44,756 nucleotides of DNA. Source: an uncultured Ruminiclostridium sp. (lineage in GTDB: Bacteria > Bacillota > Clostridia > Oscillospirales > Ruminococcaceae). The notes below the pieces were generated by a model, which saw only the letters and a list, made by a program, of their open reading frames with translations, searched no databases and was not told the origin of the DNA. This document shows, one piece after another, positions 24,364 to 30,984 of this stretch. The stretch spans positions 1-44,756 of the forward strand of contig CATLBH010000020.1 in NCBI GenBank assembly GCA_949878745.1, given 5' to 3'. How positions within the stretch are numbered: the first letter of the stretch is position 1; every line of letters starts with the position of its first letter. Both the position numbers and the translations under genes were made by a program.

Positions 24364-25402
24364 ATCTCAGCGGCTTACATTCTTTGTTTTCTTCCAGATT
24401 TAGAACCGCCTGTATTATTTCTTGTTTACAGTCTTCCGCGTCGGGAAGGTCGCACACTATGTCGTTCATATCGTAAGGTCCGTAGCGGAAATGTCCTAAG
24501 GTGGCTCCGTGAAACTCTCCGTCGATTAACAGGTACTGTAGGGTTTCGTGGTCGTAATCGGGGTTGTTCAGGAGGGAATCGGTCATTTTTTTAAGGGAAT
24601 GTTCATTGGCTCTCACAAGAAAATCGCTTCTGTGGATTACAAATATTCCTTTTACGGGTTTTGCTTCGTAATTTTCAAGCAGCTCCGAATCGGTTTTTAA
24701 GATATAGCCCTTTTCGTCTTCCACTAAAATGTTTTCCTCGATGAGGCTTTTCAGGGCCGATTTTATTTCCTTTTCGGGAACTTTGAAAAAGCTTTTGGCC
24801 ATAGCCGAGTCAAATGCCGCCAAACGATAGGCGAAACGGGGAAGAAGTATTTTTAAAGCCTCTTGTTTCGTATAGCGCTCCGGATTCACTTCGGGGAACA
24901 TTTCCTCAAATTTGTACCAGCCTCTGTCCCATTCGCCGTCGTATTGGTCTTCATAGATCAAAAACGCTTCCTGTAAACGGTGGAGAATGGGGGTGAGCTG
25001 TTTCACAAGAAGTCCGGTATCGGTTTTAAGCTGTTGGATATTGAAGGGTCCTTCACGTCTGATAAGCTCCAATATGTTAAGCTGCGCTTCGGTGGGCTTT
25101 GTCAGGGGCTTTCTGTACAGGGAGGCGAAAAGCTCCAGATCCTCGATTGTTATCCAGCCGAGATTTCCTCCGCAGAATCTTCCTTTTATCAGCTGTCTTT
25201 TAAGCTGTCTTTGGCGGTTGTATTCGATATCGTCGAAATCCGCGCGGAAGGACAGCACGGGAGGCTGACCGAAGCCGTGCCAGTATATATTCTGTCCCGG
25301 CTGGGTGTCGCGGTAAAGAGATATATATTCTTCCTCGCCGGCTTTTTTGTCCAGAAGAAACTGTCTTTCCATTCTCAGGGAGATTATTTTTTTTGAGTCC
25401 AT
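24344..25402 (-). CDS. Winged-helix DNA-binding protein, possibly AlkZ/YcaQ-like DNA glycosylase
   Basis: 352 aa, soluble. A winged-helix-like segment (about 105-150: ILELIRREGPFNIQQLKTD..VKQLTPILHRLQEAFLI) is followed by YDGEWDRGWYKFEEMFPEV, which resembles AlkZ-like (HTH_42) proteins that unhook DNA crosslinks. I did not find the catalytic Q-x-Q of YcaQ with certainty, so activity is open. AAAAGGAAC precedes the ATG. It follows the DUF2461 gene after 13 bases, as the last gene of a four-gene leftward operon. Confidence 0.6.
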   Translation of the reverse strand: MDSKKIISLRMERQFLLDKKAGEEEYISLYRDTQPGQNIYWHGFGQPPVLSFRADFDDIEYNRQRQLKRQLIKGRFCGGNLGWITIEDLELFASLYRKPLTKPTEAQLNILELIRREGPFNIQQLKTDTGLLVKQLTPILHRLQEAFLIYEDQYDGEWDRGWYKFEEMFPEVNPERYTKQEALKILLPRFAYRLAAFDSAMAKSFFKVPEKEIKSALKSLIEENILVEDEKGYILKTDSELLENYEAKPVKGIFVIHRSDFLVRANEHSLKKMTDSLLNNPDYDHETLQYLLIDGEFHGATLGHFRYGPYDMNDIVCDLPDAEDCKQEIIQAVLNLEENKECKPLRFNGKLL

Positions 25403-25415
25403 GGTTTGTTCCTTT

Positions 25416-26078
25416 TTATATTATTCGTATTATTTCGGTAAAAGCGGTAAAGTTTGCGTTTATTTCCTCGGCTAATGCTCCCGAAAAAATATTATCGTTT
25501 ATTTTCACGTCTTTTCCGATGTAAAAGCTTTTTCGGTTATATAGGGATTTCGCGGGGCAGTGGGGCATATTCGCGAGCTTGTCCTTTTTATAGCTGTCGC
25601 CGATAACGGAAAAGCCTTTATCAGAAAGTTTTTTCAGGGCGGAGGAAAAGCGGTCGGGGGTTTTGAGGATTTTTTCTCTTATTTTGTCCATACCTTTTAC
25701 ATTCTGCTTGTAGATTCGGAGGCCACAGGAGTAATAGTCGCAGCCCATATCGAAGTAAAGGCCGGGGATATTGTCCGTCAGATCCGCGTATTTAAAGCGT
25801 ATGTACATATATTCCTTAAGGGGGACGGAGGGGGAAAAGCGTCTGTCGGTGTAAGGGGTGGAGATACAGCGGCTTGGTTTTGTTTCAAATCGGGGGTCGA
25901 TATCAAGAACGATGGGGAGCAATTCGTTGTACAGCTGTTTTAACGGTTCCGATATTAAGGCTTTATATTTTTCAAGGTTTTCTTTTTCGTTTACAATCGT
26001 GTTGCAAAATTTTAAGTTAAAAAGAAAATCGGGGGTTTCTTTGGGAAAGCCTTTAAATTTGTTTGACGCTGTGTTCAC
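25416..26078 (-). CDS. DUF2461 family protein
   Basis: 220 aa. It begins with GFPKETPDFLFNLKFCNT and contains RCISTPYTDRRFSPSVPLKEYMYIRF, YFDMGCDYYSCGLRIYK and PHCPAKSLYNRKSFYIGK, fitting DUF2461 (TIGR02453). Function unknown; no catalytic motif recognised. Its start overlaps the preceding gene's stop by four bases (ATGA), indicating coupled translation. Confidence 0.75.
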   Translation of the reverse strand: MNTASNKFKGFPKETPDFLFNLKFCNTIVNEKENLEKYKALISEPLKQLYNELLPIVLDIDPRFETKPSRCISTPYTDRRFSPSVPLKEYMYIRFKYADLTDNIPGLYFDMGCDYYSCGLRIYKQNVKGMDKIREKILKTPDRFSSALKKLSDKGFSVIGDSYKKDKLANMPHCPAKSLYNRKSFYIGKDVKINDNIFSGALAEEINANFTAFTEIIRII

Positions 26079-26548
26079 TTTTTAAGAATTTCCGCCTTTC
26101 TTATCTCGATTATTTTTTTCATAAATTCCAGATCTTTGTAATCCGGATTATCAATTCTGAAAGTACAGACGCAGACATTTTCGAATACCTTTCCGAATAT
26201 GCTTTTGCGTTTTCCTCCGCCGCAAGAACCGCAGCGGCCACAGTTATCCACGTGTTTCCATGCCAATTCCTTAAGTCTTTCTTCTATACATCCTGTTTTG
26301 AGAAAATCCGAATCCATATCATCAGACCATACCGTCCAGCGATTTTCGGTTTCATCCGGATCGTTAATAGAAATAAAGCAGACGCATTTATCGTGAAACT
26401 TAACCAAGTAATATATTTTATCTTTCCAGAAATCCGTATCCCTGACAAAATTCATTTCGTTTTCCCTCAGAAATTTTACGAAACTCAGCGCAATATCTTT
26501 ATCGCTGTTCGTCAGTTCTCTGTTAATAAATCCCTCTATGCTATTCAC
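26075..26548 (-). CDS. Hypothetical protein with Cys-rich (possible zinc-binding) motif
   Basis: 157 aa. The N-terminal half has aromatic and charged residues (DFWKDKIYYLVKFHDKCVCFISI) and a WTVWSDDMDS segment. A cluster C-x2-C-x2-C (C103, C106, C109) in NCGRCGSCGGGKRKSIFGK is followed by C126 and C128 in VCVCTFRI, which could bind zinc. I recognise no named family. It overlaps the DUF3795 gene by 8 bases and the DUF2461 gene by 4, so the three are translated together. Another Cys-rich protein immediately upstream suggests a shared metal-related role (inference). Confidence 0.75.
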   Translation of the reverse strand: MNSIEGFINRELTNSDKDIALSFVKFLRENEMNFVRDTDFWKDKIYYLVKFHDKCVCFISINDPDETENRWTVWSDDMDSDFLKTGCIEERLKELAWKHVDNCGRCGSCGGGKRKSIFGKVFENVCVCTFRIDNPDYKDLEFMKKIIEIRKAEILKK

Positions 26549-26837
26549 AGCTTTTTTCCGCTTTCCAACGCTTACACTGTTCTATTCTCGCGCCGTGGGG
26601 GGTGTCGCCGTGTTCGGGGTCGCAGGAATATTGGGTTAAAAGGTCGCAGGGGATATCGGGACATTCGCCGCAGTGGACGATTCCTTTATTCTGGCAGCAT
26701 ATCGCTACGGGACATTCGCCGTGGAAGGGGTGGCCGTTGGTTTCGATACAGCCGCCGCAGCCGCAGCTTTTCTTGTATTCGCAGCCTGTGCAGTGAAGTC
26801 CGCAGCGGGAGTCTATTGTTGATAATACTTTTTCCAT
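26541..26837 (-). CDS. DUF3795 domain-containing Cys-rich protein
   Basis: 98 aa from the ATG at 26837, with AGAGAGG 9 bases upstream; an earlier in-frame ATG (26876) has none. CGLHCTGCEYKKSCGCGGC, then CPVAICCQNKGIVHCGECPDIPC, the DUF3795 pattern of paired cysteines. Eleven or more cysteines point to metal binding. Function unknown. First gene of the leftward four-gene unit. Confidence 0.8.
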   Translation of the reverse strand: MEKVLSTIDSRCGLHCTGCEYKKSCGCGGCIETNGHPFHGECPVAICCQNKGIVHCGECPDIPCDLLTQYSCDPEHGDTPHGARIEQCKRWKAEKSCE

Positions 26838-26930
26838 TTTATGTACCTCTCTTTTTGTTTTTTTCAAGTATAGCACAGCTAACAGGACAGCTGTATGTCA
26901 TGTTGAATTTAAATATGTAAAATTGTTACT

Positions 26931-27236
26931 TTAACTATCCGACGAAGTTCTCGTTAATACACCGTCAATCAGCTTATATACTCTGTTTTTGTTTATTTCC
27001 GTCTTTTTCTCTATTTCGCTTTCTAAATCAATATCAAGAATTTCCGATAATCCCATAAGATAAATAGCAATATCAGCAAGTTCCTCCCCAACGTTTGCTT
27101 TATTTTTACGCCACGCGTCATATGCTTCTGCGACCTCGCCGTAGAGCAGGCAGAATTCTTCATTAACATCTGTAACATTAAAGCCCTTATTCAGCTTGTT
27201 TTGATATATCTCTTTTTGCATTTCGTTCATTTTCAT
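26931..27236 (-). CDS. MazG-like nucleotide pyrophosphohydrolase family protein
   Basis: 101 aa, all helical. The metal-binding pattern of the all-alpha NTP pyrophosphatases is visible: GEVAEAYDAW with E34 and E37, then GEELADIAIYL with E52 and D55, and a C-terminal KKTEINKNRVY. Such enzymes hydrolyse NTPs or (d)CTP-like nucleotides. AAGGAGA precedes the ATG at 27236. It stands alone, 42 bases from the WYL gene and 93 bases from the DUF3795 gene. Confidence 0.75.
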   Translation of the reverse strand: MKMNEMQKEIYQNKLNKGFNVTDVNEEFCLLYGEVAEAYDAWRKNKANVGEELADIAIYLMGLSEILDIDLESEIEKKTEINKNRVYKLIDGVLTRTSSDS

Positions 27237-27278
27237 TTTCTGTATCTCCTTAAAATTGACAAATCACGTCTTGATTTC

Positions 27279-28178
27279 TTATTCGTATTTTTTCAGGGCT
27301 TTTTTTAATCTGTTTATATAATCCTCTTTAAATTCCTTGGGTTCAAGTATCTCCACATTGTCCCCAAAGCTTAAAAACCAGCTTATGGCGTTGTTGTAAT
27401 CGCAAAAGCCCCATTTCGCGTACAGCCTTCCGTCCTCTCTTTCCGTAAAGCTGTAGGGACCGTATTCCTCCACAAGCTTATATTTTTCGGTTGGCTCGTA
27501 TAGGGCGGAAATAATGTATTCGTCGGTAAAATGCCGTCCGAAATCAAGCTTTTTATCGGGGATTTCTCTTCGGGGGAAGGATATGTCGGTTGTTTTTAAA
27601 TCCCATAGGCGGTTGAGCTTATACATTCGGAAATCGTTTCTTTCGGGGCAGAAGCCGAAAACATACCAGTTTGACCATTTGAACACCGTTATTATCGGTT
27701 CTATCAGCTTATCGGCCTCGCCCTTATTATAATAGTAGCGAAAAGTAACGCACTTTTTTTCATGGGCGGCTTTTTTCAGAAGCTCTATTTTCTCGGAAAG
27801 GGAATCCTTATAAAAAGAGGACAGATCGATCATCAGGTTTTCGGCCAAAGGGATAATGTTTTCTTTTCCGCACAGTTTTTCGGAAAGGACGGAGGAGGGA
27901 AGCGCCGACACGCTTTCAAGGGCTTTAATTCCCGTCAGAATCGTTCCCAGTTCGTCTTTTGTAAATACGGTGGTGTTGAAATTGAAGCCTTTCATTATTT
28001 CAACGCCGCCGTCGGTGCCCTGTGAGGTGACTATGGGAATACCCGAGGCGCAGATCGCTTCGATATCGCGGGCTATGGTTCTTCGGGATACCTCGAATTT
28101 TTCCGCTAAGTAGGGCATGGTTACCTTGCCCTTGCGCTGGAGTACGGTTATTATTCCGATAATGCGGTCGGTTTTCAA
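27279..28178 (-). CDS. YafY-type HTH and WYL domain transcriptional regulator
   Basis: 299 aa from a TTG with AAAGGAAC 10 bases upstream. N-terminal winged helix (MPYLAEKFEVSRRTIARDIEAICASGIPIVTSQGTDGGVEI), then a WYL domain (about 130-220: KKCVTFRYYYNKGEADKLIEPIITVFKWSNWYVFGFCPERNDFRMYKLNRL) and the C-terminal WCX region. WYL domains sense nucleic acids or small ligands. The promoter is at 28233-28261. Target unknown; the adjacent MazG gene or the repeat island are candidates by position only. Confidence 0.88.
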   Translation of the reverse strand: MKTDRIIGIITVLQRKGKVTMPYLAEKFEVSRRTIARDIEAICASGIPIVTSQGTDGGVEIMKGFNFNTTVFTKDELGTILTGIKALESVSALPSSVLSEKLCGKENIIPLAENLMIDLSSFYKDSLSEKIELLKKAAHEKKCVTFRYYYNKGEADKLIEPIITVFKWSNWYVFGFCPERNDFRMYKLNRLWDLKTTDISFPRREIPDKKLDFGRHFTDEYIISALYEPTEKYKLVEEYGPYSFTEREDGRLYAKWGFCDYNNAISWFLSFGDNVEILEPKEFKEDYINRLKKALKKYE

Positions 28179-28232
28179 TTTCGGTGTTCCTTTCTCGGTT
28201 TGTGGTTTTGGGTATTGTTTTTCGGTATTATT

Positions 28233-28261
28233 ATATTAACATATTTTTGTGGGAATGGCAA
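28233..28261 (-). promoter_or_regulatory. Leftward promoter for the WYL regulator gene
   Basis: Minus strand: TTGCCA (28256-28261), a 17-base spacer, TAATAT (28233-28238), about 55 bases before the TTG start. Confidence 0.55.
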
Positions 28262-28277
28262 GGGGGGAGGGGGGGAA

Positions 28278-28635
28278 AATTGCTTGCCGCAAGGGGGGAG
28301 GTTTTTATCGAAAGTTTATTCCTTTATGTGATGCTTTATTTAATGCACTGGCCGTGCAGGACCGCTCCCGCGGGGGGCTTAAGGTGACACCAAAGGGGGG
28401 GAGATGGTGAACAGGCTTCGCAGTGTTGGCTTTGTTTAAAAATTTTACGGTTTTTTCGTAAAACTACTTAGTCGGCGAAGCCTGTCCCCCACTCTCCCCC
28501 CCTTAGGTTTCACCTTAAGAATCCCTTCCTTACCCCCCCTCTTGGCCTTTTTTTGTCAATCGGCCTTTCTCCCTCATTAAATGCCGTGCCGACGAGTGCT
28601 GTTATCGTATGTTTGGATAACTCTTAGGTTTTTTA
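28278..28635 (+). repeat. Left arm of a large inverted repeat
   Basis: About 355 bases that match, inverted, 29313-29676 with roughly 85% identity by eye. Successive matched blocks are the TTGC-TT region, TTTTTATCGAAAG, TTATTCCTTTATGTGATGC, CCGCGGGGGGCTTAAGG, the palindromic core (28378-28519), AAGAATCCCTTCCTTACC, and GCACTCGTCGGCAC/GTTATCC-type sequence at 28580-28625. It lies right upstream of the WYL promoter. No conserved reading frame: the matching frames carry different stops, so it is non-coding. Confidence 0.8.
28378..28519. mobile_element. 142-bp MITE-like palindromic core, left copy
   Basis: It begins and ends with CTTAAG. Roughly 44-base inverted ends (CTTAAGGTGACACC..., through ACAGGCTTCGC) are about 80% complementary, with an AT-rich centre. 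It has the size and form of a miniature inverted-repeat element but no transposase. An identical-length copy lies at 29427-29568. Confidence 0.65.
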
Positions 28636-28767
28636 GTTTACAGCCGGAGAAAAAGAAGTTAGGTATTTTATTTTCAAAGAGCGGCCTCGGAGGCCGTCCG
28701 GCGTTTCCGCGCGGCGGCGTGAGGGGTTCCGAAGGGAATTGTGGGGCTGTCGGCAGGGGTCAAAGAC

Positions 28768-28793
28768 GGGTTTTGGGGTGGGTTTTATAGGGG
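28768..28793 (+). other. G-quadruplex-type motif
   Basis: GGG-TTTT-GGGG-T-GGG-TTTTATA-GGGG on the plus strand meets the four-run pattern with loops of 1 to 7 bases. A second G-rich block follows at 28815-28830. In the leftward transcripts of this region the complementary C-rich strand would be present. Confidence 0.5.
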
Positions 28794-28811
28794 TGTTTAG
28801 GTTGTTTTTTG

Positions 28812-28859
28812 CTAAGGGGGGTGGGGGTGGTTATGCTTGTTTTTTATAAGCTCCTGCAT
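28812..28859 (-). CDS. Candidate micropeptide ORF 2 (15 aa)
   Basis: MQELIKNKHNHPHPP. The ATG at 28859 has AAAGAAAGGAG 7 bases upstream, the same site as the ORF at 29000. Both peptides share M-x-x-L-I-K-x-K. It would be second on a leftward transcript from the promoter at 29048-29076. The length is too short for statistical support; the ribosome binding site and duplication are the evidence. Confidence 0.35.
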   Translation of the reverse strand: MQELIKNKHNHPHPP

Positions 28860-28955
28860 AATTGGCTCCTTTCTTTTGTATTGTCTTTGACGGGAGTGGG
28901 ACAGCCGTTTTTTACGGTTTTATCGGGTTGTAAAGCGTTTGCGGTACTGTTTGTA

Positions 28956-29000
28956 TCAGGGTGGACTGTTTTGGGTCTTGATTTTTATGAGCTTTGACAT
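28956..29000 (-). CDS. Candidate micropeptide ORF 1 (14 aa)
   Basis: MSKLIKIKTQNSPP, starting 48 bases after a consensus promoter with AAAGAAAGGAG 7 bases before the ATG. The gene-like set-up (promoter, short leader, strong SD, start, stop) is complete, and the start region recurs at 28859-28880. Could also be a leader peptide. Unknown function. Confidence 0.4.
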   Translation of the reverse strand: MSKLIKIKTQNSPP

Positions 29001-29038
29001 ATTGAAACTCCTTTCTTTTTATTTTCCGTTCGGTTTGG

Positions 29039-29066
29039 TTGAATTATATTATACAACGGTTAAAAT
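29039..29066 (+). promoter_or_regulatory. Candidate rightward promoter overlapping the leftward one
   Basis: TTGAAT (29039-29044), a 16-base spacer, TAAAAT (29061-29066), ahead of the 30-codon ORF at 29093. It overlaps the opposite promoter at 29048-29076, so the two should exclude each other. Confidence 0.4.
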
Positions 29067-29076
29067 AGAATGTCAA
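29048..29076 (-). promoter_or_regulatory. Perfect-consensus leftward sigma-A promoter
   Basis: Minus strand: TTGACA (29071-29076), a 17-base spacer, TATAAT (29048-29053), exact consensus in both boxes. It faces the micropeptide ORFs and no conventional gene. Confidence 0.8.
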
Positions 29077-29092
29077 GGGGGTGATTGGAATT

Positions 29093-29185
29093 TTGGAGAA
29101 ATTAACAAAGGAGGTGGGGATTTATAAAGGCAATTTGTATAATTTAGAGATACAAATGAATGATAATAAAGATATGCGGCAATAA
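29093..29185 (+). CDS. Candidate small protein (30 aa) with near-perfect Shine-Dalgarno
   Basis: A TTG start with AAGGGGGTGAT 7 bases upstream, one base from the full anti-SD complement. The product, MEKLTKEVGIYKGNLYNLEI plus QMNDNKDMRQ, is amphipathic and helix-prone. An intrinsic terminator follows 8 bases after the stop. An in-frame GTG at 29081 would add four residues. It loosely recalls short clostridial Spo0E-like proteins but lacks the SQELD signature, so I give no function. Confidence 0.5.
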   Translation: MEKLTKEVGIYKGNLYNLEIQMNDNKDMRQ

Positions 29186-29192
29186 AAAATTT

Positions 29193-29232
29193 AAGAGACT
29201 GTAAAAACGACATTGCGCTTATACAGTCTCTT
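29193..29232 (+). terminator. Intrinsic terminator after the 30-aa ORF
   Basis: An 11-bp stem, AAGAGACTGTA (29193-29203) with TACAGTCTCTT (29222-29232), an 18-base loop, then TAAGCTTTTATA. The opposite strand has AAATTTTTTATT after the stem, so it may work both ways. Confidence 0.6.
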
Positions 29233-29312
29233 TAAGCTTTTATATTTGTGGTACGGTTTCCGGATGAGTAAATTAGCGTGATTATTATAGTATTATATAA
29301 AAGTAAAAGGAA

Positions 29313-29676
29313 ATAACTTAAGAGTTAATCCAAACACACAATAATGGCACTCATCGGCACAACATTTTTTTCGATAGAAACCTATATTGACAATAAAACA
29401 CCCAGAGGGGGGGTAAGGAAGGGATTCTTAAGGTGAAACCTAAGGGGGGGAGAGTGGGGGACAGGCTTCGCCGACTAAGTAGTTTTACAAAAAATCCGAA
29501 AAATTTTTAAACAAAGCTAACATTGCGAAGCCTGTTCACCATCTCCACCCCTTTGGTGTCACCTTAAGCCCCCCGCGGGAGCGGCCCTGCACGGCTCGTG
29601 CATTAAATAAAGCATCACATAAAGGAATAAGCTTTCGATAAAAACCTTTCATCTCCTTGCGATAAGCAGTTCTTAA
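29313..29676 (-). repeat. Right arm of a large inverted repeat
   Basis: Inverted copy of 28278-28635. In the left-arm sense it runs from GCACTCATCGGCAC at 29348-29361 to CTTTCGATAAAAACC near 29632-29646. The central spacer between the arms is about 680 bases and holds the micropeptide units. Confidence 0.8.
29427..29568. mobile_element. 142-bp MITE-like palindromic core, right copy
   Basis: Inverted copy of 28378-28519 with the same CTTAAG ends and the same length. Differences are scattered substitutions, such as GGATTTTTTG versus GGTTTTTTCG in the AT-rich centre, so the duplication is not recent. Confidence 0.65.
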
Positions 29677-29683
29677 GTCAAAT

Positions 29684-29790
29684 CCCACCTGTTGGAGCGG
29701 CCTAACACGGCAGTGCAATAAATAAATAAAGCATTATAAAAAGGAAATCGACCTTCGATAAGAACCTTTACTCCCTTGCGGCAAGCAAAT
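29684..29790 (-). repeat. Third, partial copy of the outer repeat segment
   Basis: GGAGCGGCCT (29694-29703), GTGCAATAAATAAATAAAGC, TCGATAAGAACC and CTTGCGGCAAGC repeat, in the same order, the segment 29578-29670 with small indels. It is a degenerate tandem copy ending two bases before the serA stop codon. Confidence 0.65.
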
Positions 29791-29791
29791 C

Positions 29792-30955
29792 CTATTTTAT
29801 AATCCTAACCCCCAAAACGGAATCAATAGCCCTAAACTTTTCAGCCAATCCATCGGTTTTACCCTTAACGTCCAAAACGGTATAAGCGTAGTCCTTTTTG
29901 GATTTGCTTTCCATATTATCAATATTTATTTTCGCTTCGGCGGTTACGGCGGAAATTTTGTTGATAAGGCCTTCAATGTTCTTATGAATAATGCAGACCT
30001 TAGCGTCGCCCGTCATAGCCATGGAAACGTTGGGGAGGTTAACGCTGTTGGTAATGTTTCCGTTTTCGATATAGTCCATAAGTTGGTTGCAGGCCATTAC
30101 CGCGCAGTTATCTTCGCTTTCGGGGGTGGAGGCGCCCAGATGAGGGAGGGCTATAACGCCGTCCACGCCTATGAGGGCGTCGGTGGGGAAGTCGGTAACG
30201 TATGAAGCCATTCCGCCGTTTTTCAGAGCCTCTATAACAGCCGCGTCGTCCACCAGCTCGCCGCGGGCGAAGTTAAGGATACGGACGTTCTTTTTCATGG
30301 AGGAGATTGTTTCGGCGTTGATCATATGCTTTGTATCGGGAGTCAAGGGAACGTGAACGGTGATATAATCGCAGTTTTCGAAAATTTCCTTATTGGATTT
30401 CACATATTTTACCTTGGTTGAAAGGTGAAGCGCGCCCACAACGGAAAGAAAGGGGTCGGCGCCGTATACTTCCATTCCCAAACCAACGGCGGCGTTGGCC
30501 ACAAGGGCGCCTATTGCTCCCAAACCTATAACGCCTAATTTTTTACCCTTGATTTCGGGACCGGCAAACTGACTCTTGCCCTTTTCAACTAATTTTCCCA
30601 CCTCGTCTCCCTTACCTTTGAGGGTTTTTGCCCAGTCAATGGCGGCGGAAACTTTTCTGCCCGATATAAGGAGGGCGGCGATAACCAATTCTTTTACCGC
30701 GTTGGCGTTGGCTCCGGGGGTGTTGAAAACCACTATGCCTTTTTCGCTGCACTTGTCTATGGGGATATTGTTGGTGCCCGCGCCCGCTCTGGCGATGGCT
30801 ATCAGATCCTCGCCCAGCTCCATTTCGTGCATGGAGGCGGAGCGCACGAGTATGGCGGCGGGATTTGAGATATCTTCGGCCACATTGTACTTGCTTTTAT
30901 CCATTAAATCGGTGCCGCAGGCGGCAATTTTATTTAAGGTTTGTATATTATACAT
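29792..30955 (-). CDS. serA: D-3-phosphoglycerate dehydrogenase
   Basis: 387 aa. It oxidises 3-phosphoglycerate to 3-phosphohydroxypyruvate, the first step of serine synthesis. Rossmann motif GVIGLGAIGA with GLGAIG at 144-149, substrate-region VRSASMHEMEL and RAGAGTNNIPID, NFARGELVDD, the catalytic histidine in ALPHLGASTPES, and a C-terminal ACT domain (about 313-387) for likely serine feedback. AAAGGT precedes the ATG. Downstream of serC by 29 bases on the same transcript. Confidence 0.95.
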   Translation of the reverse strand: MYNIQTLNKIAACGTDLMDKSKYNVAEDISNPAAILVRSASMHEMELGEDLIAIARAGAGTNNIPIDKCSEKGIVVFNTPGANANAVKELVIAALLISGRKVSAAIDWAKTLKGKGDEVGKLVEKGKSQFAGPEIKGKKLGVIGLGAIGALVANAAVGLGMEVYGADPFLSVVGALHLSTKVKYVKSNKEIFENCDYITVHVPLTPDTKHMINAETISSMKKNVRILNFARGELVDDAAVIEALKNGGMASYVTDFPTDALIGVDGVIALPHLGASTPESEDNCAVMACNQLMDYIENGNITNSVNLPNVSMAMTGDAKVCIIHKNIEGLINKISAVTAEAKINIDNMESKSKKDYAYTVLDVKGKTDGLAEKFRAIDSVLGVRIIK

Positions 30956-30984
30956 TTGCAGTTACCTTTCTTCAATTGTTTCAA

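Noticed and set aside
26875-26894. Terminator upstream of the DUF3795 gene
   Set aside because: ACAGCT/AGCTGT makes only a 6-bp stem without a T tract on either strand.
28184-29127. Rightward ORFs of 62 to 69 codons across the repeat island
   Set aside because: They lie in G/T-rich repeat sequence, lack ribosome binding sites, and the matching frames in the other repeat arm contain stops.
29093-29185. Spo0E-like phosphatase for the 30-aa ORF
   Set aside because: Helical and of similar style, but the SQELD signature and full length are missing.
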